NCBI GenBank assembly: GCA_024278775.1 | Contig: JAJRSP010000030.1 | Span: 1 to 22,736 of the forward strand | Length of the DNA stretch: 22,736 nt | Source: Planctomycetota bacterium | Lineage (GTDB): Bacteria; Planctomycetota; Phycisphaerae; UBA1845 | Direction: 5' to 3' | Notes under the pieces: generated by a model | The model's database searches: none | What the model was told of the DNA's origin: nothing | The model's input: the letters and a program-made list of their open reading frames with translations, nothing else | Shown: one piece after another, positions 14,309 to 22,541 of the stretch | Layout of the letters: every line of letters begins with the position of its first letter | Position numbering within the stretch: the stretch's first letter is position 1 | Program-made: the position numbers and the translations under genes

Positions 14309-16012
14309 TTAGCGAGCAAGAAGTAGTAGTTCCTGTAGCAAGTCGTCGGCGGCGCGCACCACGCGACTCGCCGATGAAATACCCGTCGAGGAGGTAATCA
14401 AATTGATAAACTCTCTCGCGATTTCCACATTGCTCTGCTCCAATGCGCCGGACACAATACGACCGGCCGTTCCTGTTCGCGCCGCCTGAATCTTGGCCGT
14501 GCCGCTGTTCGGCCCTTCCACGAACGTGTTCTGGCTCAAGGCGTTAAGACCCTCATCGTTCGTAAAAGTGGCCACGGCCATCTGAGCCAGCGTTTGCTCC
14601 GTATCGTTGGAATACAAACCGATGACCCGACCATCTTCCTCGATTCGATGATCCATCAGAATGCCAGCCGGAGCCCCATCCTGGCTATCCATAATCAGCT
14701 GAGAGGTTCCGTCCGAGCTGGTGCTTGCCGTAAGTGTGGCAAAGTCAAGCGTGATCGGCATCGGAGTCGCAGCCCCGGTTCCCGCGCGGTCGATACTCAG
14801 GTCGGTCCCCGTCGCACCGACAAACCCCCCGTTGGTATCAAACGAGATCGTACCGGTACCGATGATGGGAGACAGATCGGTATCATCTGCCGACTCGGCA
14901 TAAAAGCGCCATGTCGAACCCGAAGCGGACTTAGACTCCAGCGCGACGCGAATACGCACATCCACATCATTGCCAAGAGAATCAAACACACGAAGCGTCG
15001 TCGTCACGCCGTTTCCAATCGCCTGCTGGGTCGTGGAAAACGAGAACGGCGAGGCCACGGCACCGCTGGTGACATTAAGAACGGAGACGCCATCCAACGC
15101 CAGCGCGTTGATTTCACCGAGATTGGAGTTAATCACCAACGCACCCGGCACGGGATCCGCATTGCCTGCCACCTGCACACCCGGCGTGCCGCCAAGGCTG
15201 GGATCCGTATTGATGCCAAACGCCGATTCCATGAATTGTGCCAGATCACCAAGCGTGTTGCCCGTCGTCCCGACGATGAACGAACTCGTGGCCGTCGACA
15301 CACCGCCCTTGCTCGCACTGATTGACAACTCATCGCCACCGGAAAACAGCGATAGCCCATCGGAGTTTACCAGGTCGGTTAGCGCCGTAGCGGAAGTGGC
15401 GGCCGCCCCCGTGCCTGTCACCATCGCTTGCGATGTCGACACCGCACCCAACGAAGCGATGTTCGTGTTTTCCGCGTCAAGCCGCCCGTCCATGACCACC
15501 TGGCTCGTGGGGATGGCGTCACTGATGCTCCCGATGGGGATAAGTAGATCCGTGAGCGTGCTGGTATCAATGGTACCGTTCGCATCGGCGGCAAACACTT
15601 GCACGGGCGCACCACCGGAAGACACCATCCGATTGTCCGCGTTAAGCACGAATGAGCCGTCGCGCGAATACACCTGACTGCCGGATGAATCCGCGAGTAT
15701 GAAATAACCATCCCCGTCGAGCGCTAGGTCATCCGTAAGGCCCGTCGCATCCAACCCACCCTGAGAAAAGTTTCGCTGAATCGACGCGACGGTCGATCCG
15801 GTCCCGAGTTGATACGGCAGCGTACCCCCCGTCACCGGCTGAGGCGGCTCACCTTCGCTCACCGTTCGGTACAGCGTCGTCTCGAACGTCACCCGCTGAT
15901 TTTTGAATGCGGTGGTGTTGACGTTGGCAAGATTGTTACCCACCGTGTCTACACCGACGGTGTTGCTCTGTATGCCGGTAAAACCGACTATCATCGAAGA
16001 AGTCAAGGACAT
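14309..16012 (-). CDS. flgE: Flagellar hook protein FlgE
   Basis: FlgE polymerises into the hook, the universal joint of the flagellum. The 567-residue protein has the axial N-terminal motif (SLTSSMIVGFTGIQSNTVGV, then VGNNLANVNTTAFKNQRVTF). Large surface domains rich in Ser, Thr, Gly and Ala follow, and then a C-terminal helix (EQSNVEIAREFINLITSSTG onward). FlgE is favoured over FlgF/FlgG by size and by position after flgD. The usual C-terminal Q-R-x-Y-x-x-N segment is replaced by S-T-G-I-S-S-A at about residues 542-548. The ATG at 16010-16012 is chosen because AGGAA precedes it by 7 bases; the frame is open to 16075. No Cys is present, so cysteine-based hook cross-linking as in spirochaetes is not expected. 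Confidence 0.94.
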   Translation of the reverse strand: MSLTSSMIVGFTGIQSNTVGVDTVGNNLANVNTTAFKNQRVTFETTLYRTVSEGEPPQPVTGGTLPYQLGTGSTVASIQRNFSQGGLDATGLTDDLALDGDGYFILADSSGSQVYSRDGSFVLNADNRMVSSGGAPVQVFAADANGTIDTSTLTDLLIPIGSISDAIPTSQVVMDGRLDAENTNIASLGAVSTSQAMVTGTGAAATSATALTDLVNSDGLSLFSGGDELSISASKGGVSTATSSFIVGTTGNTLGDLAQFMESAFGINTDPSLGGTPGVQVAGNADPVPGALVINSNLGEINALALDGVSVLNVTSGAVASPFSFSTTQQAIGNGVTTTLRVFDSLGNDVDVRIRVALESKSASGSTWRFYAESADDTDLSPIIGTGTISFDTNGGFVGATGTDLSIDRAGTGAATPMPITLDFATLTASTSSDGTSQLIMDSQDGAPAGILMDHRIEEDGRVIGLYSNDTEQTLAQMAVATFTNDEGLNALSQNTFVEGPNSGTAKIQAARTGTAGRIVSGALEQSNVEIAREFINLITSSTGISSASRVVRAADDLLQELLLLAR

Positions 16013-16078
16013 GATCCGTTTCCTTTCGTATCCACGGTGCCGGTGCTCTCGCACGGACGTCCGCCTGGGGACCACTTT

Positions 16079-16693
16079 CTAGGCGGCCGCCTCCTGCGGC
16101 ACGCCGACCACATCCTTCACGCGTAACACATCACCCGTGTCCAACTCAAGCACGGCTTCTCCTTGCTCGTCCCTCCGCGCGCTCATCACCAGGCCTTCCA
16201 CGGCCCGCGGGTTTGACTGATCCTGCCGGTCCACACCAACTACCGGTTGCCCCACCAAAGCCTCCGCCGCTTGGAGCGGCGATTGAATCGACGCGACCTG
16301 CGTCAGCGGCGTCTCAACACCATTGGACAACACCAATACGGCATCGCCCGTCCCCGTAAACCTGATCCCGGTCACCACACCCGATGCCGTACCGCCGCTC
16401 GAATCCGGCAACGTCGTCACATACTTTCCGATCAGACCGGACGCCGAAGAAAAGTTCTGTTGCCCCGTCAGCCGTTGCAACGACTGCGTCAGATTGGTAG
16501 ACAACTCAATGTCACGAATGGAAGAAATCTGCCGCAGCAATTCCTCGTTCCCCATGGGTTCGAGTGGATCCTGCGCAGTGAGCTGCGTCGTCAGCAGCCT
16601 CATAAAATCCTGGCTCGACAACCCCGCCGTTGATGACGCCGGGGCGTTACCGGTACCAAACGCCGCTGCCGTCGATGAACTGATCGGTTCCAT
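16079..16693 (-). CDS. flgD: Hook assembly scaffold protein FlgD
   Basis: FlgD caps the growing hook and guides FlgE assembly; it leaves after hook completion. The 204-residue product has the family core LSSQDFMRLLTTQLTAQDPL followed by E-P-M-G-N-E-E-L-L-R-Q at about residues 25-56. A beta-rich region (GKYVTTLPDSS to the C-terminus) makes up the rest. The ATG at 16691-16693 is chosen because GGAGG stands 5 bases upstream; other in-frame starts lie at 16705 and 16741. It lies 66 bases upstream of flgE and 84 downstream of fliK. Its length matches the shorter FlgD form. Confidence 0.93.
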   Translation of the reverse strand: MEPISSSTAAAFGTGNAPASSTAGLSSQDFMRLLTTQLTAQDPLEPMGNEELLRQISSIRDIELSTNLTQSLQRLTGQQNFSSASGLIGKYVTTLPDSSGGTASGVVTGIRFTGTGDAVLVLSNGVETPLTQVASIQSPLQAAEALVGQPVVGVDRQDQSNPRAVEGLVMSARRDEQGEAVLELDTGDVLRVKDVVGVPQEAAA

Positions 16694-16756
16694 GACAACC
16701 TCCATGGTTTGGGCCGTTGTGTCGAGACCTCCGCTCGGCACCGCCGGCCGCTGTCA

Positions 16757-16774
16757 CGCGCGCCAAGACGCGCG
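16757..16774 (-). other. Short GC hairpin after fliK
   Basis: CGCGCG (16757-16762) can pair with CGCGCG (16769-16774) around a 6-base loop, starting 3 bases after the fliK stop. No T run follows on the minus strand, so it is not a standard intrinsic terminator. It could slow polymerase or protect the upstream mRNA end. It is short and may be chance in GC-rich sequence. Confidence 0.35.
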
Positions 16775-16777
16775 CGA

Positions 16778-18061
16778 TCAAACCTTGATATCCAGTCGCC
16801 GCTCCGCAACGACTTGCCAGTCCTCAACGATTGAGTCTGTGTGTCCTGTGTCACGGGTACCCGCGCCGGTGCGTACGGACGTTTTTCCGGCACCGGACCC
16901 CGCTTCCCGTTGACCCGCCATCTGATCAAAATCCCCGCCGACGCCACCTTCGGTGCCGCTGCCGTGAAACGCATACGTGTCGATGTCAAACCGGTCGACG
17001 ATGATGCCCTGCTCAGCCAAAGCCGCACGAAGATCGGCCGACCGCTCAGTCAACGCCTTCGTCGCGTCGGCGCTCTCGGTGCGAACATCTATGAGAAGAC
17101 GCTCGCCATCCATCCGAACGTCAATTTGAACGCGCCCCAGCTTGGGCGGGTTCAGGTGCATGCGTGCCGATGATTGCCACTTGCCTGATCGCATCCGGAT
17201 CGATCGCACCAACTCGTCAAACTTGTTCGGCGCGGCCTCACTTCCGAGACGCGATCGATCGGCGCGACCATCCGACTGCGACGGTTGAAACTGAGCGGTT
17301 CCCGAGGACTTCTTCGGGGAGGTCTGTAGATCGCGTGAGGCTGAGGGATCGCCGGCCGGTGCCGCGGCACGGGATGATTCCGCACCACTGACGCGCGCCG
17401 CCCCCAACGCCTGCCCGAGTTTTCCGGCCACCGTATCCGCAGCCTGCCCTGATGTCGCTAGCGCGACCGTGCGAGAGACCCCGGTGACGTTCGTGGAAGT
17501 GGAGGCCGGCGGCTTCGACTTCTCCGACTGAGGCGTGCCACTCAAAGCGCGCACTACGCTTCCCCCTCGCAAAGATGTCTCGGGCCGTACCGTCGATTCA
17601 CTCATCGGCGGTGGGGAAGGATTCTTGGAAGGCGTCGGCCCCGGTCGTTCGACGTGGTCACGTGGTACCCGCGCGGGATCACCGGCGGGTTGCGCCGCGG
17701 AGACGGTGGCATCGCTTGTCGCAGCCTTCATTTTGCTCCGAACACCCACGCTGGAGCGATCATACCGTGCGGGGGATCCCGCCTGAAGATCCCGCTGGTA
17801 GTTTTCACGCATCGCCGCTTCTCTACGCGCTTGGGCCGTGCCGCCGCGCGCCTCGAACATTTGCTCGGATGACAGAGAGTCCGAACCGATCTGCCGGGCG
17901 CGAACGCTTAATGTGTCCCGTGCGACATTCAGCACCAGATCGAACCCCATCGCCCCGTCCACCCCGACTCCATCGGCACCGGCTTCTTCACGACGCGATC
18001 CGCGGCGCGCTTCCACCGGCACGACGGCACGAGTCACACTGTCTACGGCACCAGTCACCAT
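16778..18061 (-). CDS. fliK: Flagellar hook-length control protein FliK
   Basis: FliK measures hook length and triggers the FlhB specificity switch. The 427-residue product has a long, poorly conserved, Ser/Pro/Ala/Arg-rich region (residues 1 to about 285) that fits the secreted ruler part. The C-terminal Flg_hook domain lies at about 285-365, with the hallmark ARMHLNPPKLGRVQIDVRM (299-317) and then ADLRAALAEQGIIVDRFDID. The ATG at 18059-18061 lacks a good ribosome binding site; it starts 8 bases after the MotE/YlxF-like gene ends, suggesting coupled translation. Position before flgD and flgE supports the call. The N-terminal part cannot be assigned by similarity. Confidence 0.9.
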   Translation of the reverse strand: MVTGAVDSVTRAVVPVEARRGSRREEAGADGVGVDGAMGFDLVLNVARDTLSVRARQIGSDSLSSEQMFEARGGTAQARREAAMRENYQRDLQAGSPARYDRSSVGVRSKMKAATSDATVSAAQPAGDPARVPRDHVERPGPTPSKNPSPPPMSESTVRPETSLRGGSVVRALSGTPQSEKSKPPASTSTNVTGVSRTVALATSGQAADTVAGKLGQALGAARVSGAESSRAAAPAGDPSASRDLQTSPKKSSGTAQFQPSQSDGRADRSRLGSEAAPNKFDELVRSIRMRSGKWQSSARMHLNPPKLGRVQIDVRMDGERLLIDVRTESADATKALTERSADLRAALAEQGIIVDRFDIDTYAFHGSGTEGGVGGDFDQMAGQREAGSGAGKTSVRTGAGTRDTGHTDSIVEDWQVVAERRLDIKV

Positions 18062-18069
18062 GAGGAGCG

Positions 18070-18747
18070 TTATCCGTTTTGATCCTTGAGGTCTCCCGCG
18101 CGCCTCGGTTCCACATCTCGAACCCGCCGCAGAATGTTTTCCATCTTGACCATGTCCTGCCCGCGCTTGGCCGACTCGACGATCTTCTTCGCCTGAGACG
18201 TTTCCAACTCCAGCAAAATCCTGGCGGCCTCGTCCGGATCATTCATATCGAGCAGGTGCTTCACGGCCAGCTTGGGTGGCAAGCCTTCCAAAATAGCCAA
18301 CTGTTTCTTGAAGCCGGCTCCTTCACGTTTCTCTTGGGACGCCGCCTGACGCTGCGCGGATTCTTCCTGTTCGCGTTTGAATCTCTCTCGCTCCGTCATC
18401 ACACGAAGCATGATGCTGTTGTTGAGTGCCAACCGCTGATCCATCTCGGTCTTAATTCGCTCCGCTTCCAACCGAAGCACTTCCATATCCGTCTGCGAGA
18501 CGATCCCCGACGACGTATCATCCTTCTCTGCCGCGGAATCATCAGCAGCGCCCTCCCCGGCTTCGGGTTCCGGCACGACGACCACCCCTTCCCCACGAAT
18601 CACCATCGCCAGGGCCCGAAACTTCTCGGCCGTCATCCCGCCGTTTTTCACGAGAAAACCAACCAGGGCACCAACACCCAAGACATTGAGCAGCGCCACC
18701 AGCGCCACCGAGTCATACACGCGTCGCCCCAAGCTCGGACTGGCCAT
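18070..18747 (-). CDS. MotE/YlxF-like membrane-anchored coiled-coil protein
   Basis: This 225-residue protein corresponds in position and design to Bacillus YlxF and alphaproteobacterial MotE, encoded between fliJ and fliK or near stator genes. It has one membrane helix at about residues 13-33 (SVALVALLNVLGVGALVGFL) and an acidic linker (60-80). A charged coiled coil spans about 84-145 (LRLEAERIKTEMDQRL and on). The C-terminal domain resembles the MgtE N-terminal/FliG-like fold (LAILEGLPPKLAVKHLLDMN, then DPDEAARILLELETSQAKKI). The ATG at 18745-18747 overlaps the fliJ TGA by one base (TGATG); a GTG just upstream at 18750 is an alternative. Alphaproteobacterial MotE chaperones MotC, so a role in stator or motor assembly is inferred, not shown. 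Confidence 0.8.
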   Translation of the reverse strand: MASPSLGRRVYDSVALVALLNVLGVGALVGFLVKNGGMTAEKFRALAMVIRGEGVVVVPEPEAGEGAADDSAAEKDDTSSGIVSQTDMEVLRLEAERIKTEMDQRLALNNSIMLRVMTERERFKREQEESAQRQAASQEKREGAGFKKQLAILEGLPPKLAVKHLLDMNDPDEAARILLELETSQAKKIVESAKRGQDMVKMENILRRVRDVEPRRAGDLKDQNG

Positions 18748-19223
18748 CACCCAGCACTCCCCACCGCGTGAGATCGGGTCATACGCAGGAACCGAACGAG
18801 GGACATCTCATCACTCATCGCCTGCTCTTCTCGCGTCGTTTCTTGGATATACCGGTCCCACTGCTTGTCTCTCAGCTTTTCAATCACACGTAGCCGCTTG
18901 GTGGCCTCGGCCAGACGGCTACGCTCCGCAGAGAGTTCACGCTGACGTTCGGCCAATGTCTCTTGGGTAAGCATCATCTGCCGGTGCAACCAGCCCCGGT
19001 GAAACTCTTGCGACCGCACCAGCGCCACGTCTAATCCCGCAGCCGTCATCGTGGCCGACGCCGCGTCCATGTTTCGACGCAACTGTTCACTCAGCACGGC
19101 CACGTGGTCTTCCACTCGTTGAACAGCGCGCACGGCCCGCGCCACGTTGCGCTGCTGTGCATCGCGTGCCTGGCGTCGGATGCGTTGTACGACATCCAAT
19201 CGAAACTGAAACTTCTTCGCCAT
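18747..19223 (-). CDS. fliJ: Flagellar export protein FliJ
   Basis: FliJ is the central stalk of the export ATPase ring and helps deliver chaperones to FlhA. The 158-residue protein begins AKKFQFRLDVVQRIRRQARD, the family start, and is almost wholly predicted coiled coil. It is charged throughout and rich in Arg, Glu and Gln (LAERQRELSAERSRLAEATK). The ATG at 19221-19223 has a nearby GGTGGGA; a GTG at 19232 is possible. It lies 58 bases after fliI, with a strong hairpin in the gap, and overlaps the next gene by one base. Family similarity is weak by nature, but size, coiled coil and place fit well. Confidence 0.92.
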   Translation of the reverse strand: MAKKFQFRLDVVQRIRRQARDAQQRNVARAVRAVQRVEDHVAVLSEQLRRNMDAASATMTAAGLDVALVRSQEFHRGWLHRQMMLTQETLAERQRELSAERSRLAEATKRLRVIEKLRDKQWDRYIQETTREEQAMSDEMSLVRFLRMTRSHAVGSAG

Positions 19224-19236
19224 ACGTCCCACCGTA

Positions 19237-19277
19237 ATCTGCCTCAGTCAACAGACCGCATCCCTGTTGAGGCAGAT
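19237..19277 (-). other. Intercistronic hairpin between fliI and fliJ
   Basis: A perfect 10-base outer stem pairs ATCTGCCTCA (19237-19246) with TGAGGCAGAT (19268-19277). After a 4-base bulge (19247-19250), ACAG (19251-19254) pairs with CTGT (19264-19267), closing a 9-base loop. The hairpin fills most of the 58-base gap and ends 13 bases before the fliJ start. The minus-strand sequence after it has no T run, so it is not a normal intrinsic terminator. It may set the fliJ to fliI ratio by RNA processing, stability or access to the fliJ ribosome binding site. Confidence 0.65.
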
Positions 19278-19281
19278 GTTG

Positions 19282-20640
19282 CTACGCTGTTTCCGGCTGC
19301 GCCGCCCCCAGCTTGCGTCGCGCCGCGCTGATGCCCTCACCCAATTCCAGAAGCTGCGCTCTCGTCTTGGACAACTCCGCCTGCTCCTCCACTCGCTGCC
19401 GAAGAAAGTCATCGATCTTCGGCTTCATCTGAACGGCCAGATCAAATTCCACATTGGCCCCCGGCGCATACGCTCCGACATTCACCAGGTCCTCGATATC
19501 ATTCCACACCGCCAACACCCGCCGGACCTCCGCGGCCGCCTCCAAGTGCGACTCATCGACCACGTCCTTCATCACACGACTGATACTGTCGAGCACGGAC
19601 ACGGCTGGATAATGGCCCCGGTTGGCCAGATCGCGCGACAGCCACACGTGACCATCGAGCACGCCACGAATCGCGTCCGACACCGGCTCGTTGATGTCAT
19701 CACCTTCGACGAGGACGGTATACAACCCCGTGATGCTCCCGTGCTCGGTCCGTCCGCTACGCTCCAACAGCCGCGGCAGCAAGCTAAACACGCTCGGCGG
19801 ATACCCTTTCGTGGTCGGCGGCTCACCGGCCGACAGACCGATCTGACGCTGCGCCATCGCCACGCGTGTCGCAGAATCCATTAACAAGAGCACATCCTTG
19901 CCCGTATCGCGAAAGTATTCCGCCACCGCCGTCGCCGTAAAAGCCGCACGAACGCGCAACACCGGCGACTCGTTTGACGTGCTCACCACCAGCACACATC
20001 GCTTCATGCCCGCTTCGCCGAGATCACGTCGAATAAAATCGCCCACTTCGCGACCACGCTCGCCAACCAACGCCACAACCGTCACATCAGCCGACGTGTA
20101 TCTCGCGATCATGCCGAGCAAGACGCTCTTACCCACACCCGTGCCCGCAAAAATACCGAGCCGCTGACCGCTACCCACCGTGTGCATGGCATCCATCGCA
20201 CGAATACCGGTTCCGAGTGACATTCGAATGGGATCTCTCGACAAGGCGGGCGGTGCATCGACATAAACCGGGTAGTGATCCTCCACGGAAAAGGAGGTGT
20301 GGCCACCGATAGGTCGTCCGAGCCCATCCAGCACCGCGCCGAGCATGCGCGAGCCCACCCCAATGTATTCAAGCCCGGTTCGACTCGTCACGGGCGCTCC
20401 CACACCCACGCCCAACGGCTCTTCCAGCGTCATGAGTACCGCACGGTCTCCCTGCGCGCCAACCACCTGCGCGGCGATGGGCGGGCGGTGACGCAATTCG
20501 ATCTCACACAGCGCACCAATCGGCAACGGTAATCCTTCTGCAACCACCGTCAGGCCGGTCACCTCGCACACACACCCCGTGATGCGCATGGAGTCAACCC
20601 CATCCACAAGACGAACGGCGCTGCGAAGCACGTTAATCAT
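19282..20640 (-). CDS. fliI: Flagellum-specific ATPase FliI
   Basis: FliI is the hexameric ATPase at the base of the export apparatus, related to the F1 beta subunit. The 452-residue protein has the Walker A loop AGTGVGKS (165-172), LVGERGREV (191-199) and the Walker B strand VLLLMDSATR (250-259). The Q-I-G-L-S-A-G-E-P-P-T-T-K-G-Y-P-P-S segment typical of FliI follows at 266-283. The ATG at 20638-20640 overlaps the fliH TAA by 8 bases, so translation is probably coupled. Upstream in-frame sequence to 20739 lies inside fliH and is not FliI-like. It sits between fliH and fliJ, its direct partners. Confidence 0.97.
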   Translation of the reverse strand: MINVLRSAVRLVDGVDSMRITGCVCEVTGLTVVAEGLPLPIGALCEIELRHRPPIAAQVVGAQGDRAVLMTLEEPLGVGVGAPVTSRTGLEYIGVGSRMLGAVLDGLGRPIGGHTSFSVEDHYPVYVDAPPALSRDPIRMSLGTGIRAMDAMHTVGSGQRLGIFAGTGVGKSVLLGMIARYTSADVTVVALVGERGREVGDFIRRDLGEAGMKRCVLVVSTSNESPVLRVRAAFTATAVAEYFRDTGKDVLLLMDSATRVAMAQRQIGLSAGEPPTTKGYPPSVFSLLPRLLERSGRTEHGSITGLYTVLVEGDDINEPVSDAIRGVLDGHVWLSRDLANRGHYPAVSVLDSISRVMKDVVDESHLEAAAEVRRVLAVWNDIEDLVNVGAYAPGANVEFDLAVQMKPKIDDFLRQRVEEQAELSKTRAQLLELGEGISAARRKLGAAQPETA

Positions 20641-21346
20641 CTTTCTGAGACCTTCCCAAAAAGAGCGCCACCAGATCATCCACCTGCGTCTCCAAAGACG
20701 CGTCGATGTTAATCTTCCGACCTTCCACCTGACACCCACCCGGCACTATCGTCTCATCCTCTTGGATGGATACCGCATCCGACGCTTCCACATGCGCCAG
20801 GGAATCCTTGGCATACGTCCGAATCGCCGTTAGATCGACCGGGTTCACTCGTATGACCAAGCCGTTCTTGTCGGCGATCAGGGATACCGCCCGACGCAGG
20901 TTTTCGGTTGCGGCTTCACGGTTCGTCTCACCCGTGGCAAAAGCCACCTTACGCGCCACGGTCGCCGCTAACGTGAGCAAGTCACGCTCGGCGGCGGCCT
21001 GAACATCAGCCCGCACGGCATTCAGCGCGTCCACCGCGCGCTGCAAATCGGCCGCTACCTGACGCTGTTCCGTTTTGAAAGTCTCAAGAGATTCTGCGAA
21101 AGCCGCTTCGTACCCTCGTTCTCTCCCCTCCGTCTCCCCTTTGAGGAAACCAATCTTGTAGCCCCGTTGCGTGGCCTGCTCCAACTGCTCCGTAGCGTCA
21201 CGCGCGGCCTGAGCGGTCATGGCCTCCGCCCGACGCTTCGCCTCCGCCACCAGCCCGCGCGCTTCCTCCAGGTAGTCGGCGAGGTCCACCGTCGACAAGC
21301 GTTGCAATATGGCACCGGCTTCGCCGGCCTTGATTACCGTCGACAT
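20633..21346 (-). CDS. fliH: Flagellar export ATPase regulator FliH
   Basis: FliH forms the peripheral stalk that links FliI to the FliN ring and regulates the ATPase. The 237-residue product begins STVIKAGEAGAILQRLSTVD, a typical FliH start. A long helical, Ala/Glu/Arg-rich middle (about 25-130) follows, with RGYKIGFLKGETEGRERGY giving the G-x-x-x-G pattern of FliH. A C-terminal vacuolar-ATPase E-subunit-like domain includes DETIVPGGCQVEGRKINIDA. The ATG at 21344-21346 is chosen with GGAGG about 9 bases upstream; the frame is open to 21376. It lies 73 bases after fliG and overlaps fliI. The type III secretion SctL relative is excluded by context. Confidence 0.94.
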   Translation of the reverse strand: MSTVIKAGEAGAILQRLSTVDLADYLEEARGLVAEAKRRAEAMTAQAARDATEQLEQATQRGYKIGFLKGETEGRERGYEAAFAESLETFKTEQRQVAADLQRAVDALNAVRADVQAAAERDLLTLAATVARKVAFATGETNREAATENLRRAVSLIADKNGLVIRVNPVDLTAIRTYAKDSLAHVEASDAVSIQEDETIVPGGCQVEGRKINIDASLETQVDDLVALFLGRSQKDD

Positions 21347-21419
21347 CGAGGCATCCCTCCACGCCCTCTTCGCCACGCACCGGAATCCTTCTTGGAATGG
21401 TCCGCTGTCATGGAAACCA

Positions 21420-22439
21420 TCAAACGATCAATTCCTTCTCACCGCCACGACCGGAAATAATCAGCTCGCCGGAATCCTCTAACCGTCGCACGACATCCAC
21501 GATTTTCTGTTGCGCCGCTTCGACATCGCTGATGCGCACCGGACCCATGTATTCCATATCTTCCTTAATTAACTGCGAGGCTCGCTCGGACATATTTCGG
21601 AAGATCTTATCCGCCAGTTCCTCGCTGGCCGTCTTCAACGCCAACGAAAGATCATCGTTCTCGATTTCCTTAAGCACCATCTGGATACCTTTGTCGTTGA
21701 CAAGCAGGATATCCTCAAACACGAACATGAGCCGCCGAATCTGTTCGACCAAGTCCGGATCCTGGGTCTCCAACCCTTCGAGAATGCTTTTCTCCGTGGA
21801 TCGATCGGCCAAGTTGAGCATCTCGGCCACGGTTTCCACCCCCCCGGCCTTCTGAAACGTCTGAGATACGATCCCGGAAAGCCGCATCTCCAAACCCTGC
21901 TCCACCTCGCGTATCACCTCCGGGTTCGTATTATCCATGTTGGCCACACGCGCCACGACTTCCAGTTGCTTCTCGATGGCCAAGCCGGCCAGTATCTCGG
22001 AAGCCTTCGTAGCCGTCAGGTGTGATAGGATTAACGCGATGGTCTGCGGGTGTTCGTCCTGAATAAAAGTCATCAGGTTTTCGGCATCGGTCTTGGCCAG
22101 AAACGAAAACGGGGCACGATGCACCTGATGTTCTATGATCTTGCCGATCTCAGCCGCCTGTGCAGGCGACAGCGCTTTTTGCAACAACACTTTGGCATAG
22201 GCCAGTCCGCCTTGCTTGGCGTACGTCCGCGCCAACGCCACGTTGTAAAACTCTTCGACGACCTTGCCGCGATCATCCGGACCCACCAGGTCCAACTGGG
22301 CGATCTCTCGCGTAATCTCCTCCACGAGTTCTCCGTTAAGACGCGACAATACTTCAGCCGCCACGTCATCTTCCACGTTGAGCAGAAGTATGGCGGCTTT
22401 TCTAGCCCCTCTGATTGGATCACCATCCGCCATCGGCAC
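21420..22439 (-). CDS. fliG: Flagellar motor switch protein FliG
   Basis: FliG is the rotor protein of the C-ring, contacting FliF at one end and MotA at the other. The 339-residue protein has the expected three domains. The N-terminal FliF-binding part includes ARKAAILLLNVEDDVAAEVL (12-31). The middle domain has the EHPQ motif (129-132) in QDEHPQTIALILSHL. The C-terminal torque domain has MFVFEDILLVNDKGIQMVLK (238-257). The frame starts at a GTG (22437-22439) with GGGG 6 bases upstream; an ATG at 22433 is a close alternative. It follows fliF by 102 bases. Length and charged torque helix are normal. Confidence 0.97.
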   Translation of the reverse strand: MPMADGDPIRGARKAAILLLNVEDDVAAEVLSRLNGELVEEITREIAQLDLVGPDDRGKVVEEFYNVALARTYAKQGGLAYAKVLLQKALSPAQAAEIGKIIEHQVHRAPFSFLAKTDAENLMTFIQDEHPQTIALILSHLTATKASEILAGLAIEKQLEVVARVANMDNTNPEVIREVEQGLEMRLSGIVSQTFQKAGGVETVAEMLNLADRSTEKSILEGLETQDPDLVEQIRRLMFVFEDILLVNDKGIQMVLKEIENDDLSLALKTASEELADKIFRNMSERASQLIKEDMEYMGPVRISDVEAAQQKIVDVVRRLEDSGELIISGRGGEKELIV

Positions 22440-22541
22440 TGCTATCCCCGCAAAAAACCCGTATGCGGTCTCAAGTCAACTTCGTTCCACGGGTCTGATT
22501 CATGCCCCACACAGCGTGGCACCGACCGTGGTCAATGGTTC

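Noticed and set aside
14594..15677. Long plus-strand open frames opposite flgE
   Set aside because: They lie entirely within flgE, which is well supported; their products are low-complexity and match no known domain.
16757..16774. Intrinsic terminator after fliK
   Set aside because: The hairpin has no following T run on the minus strand and flgD continues 84 bases later; kept only as a hairpin.
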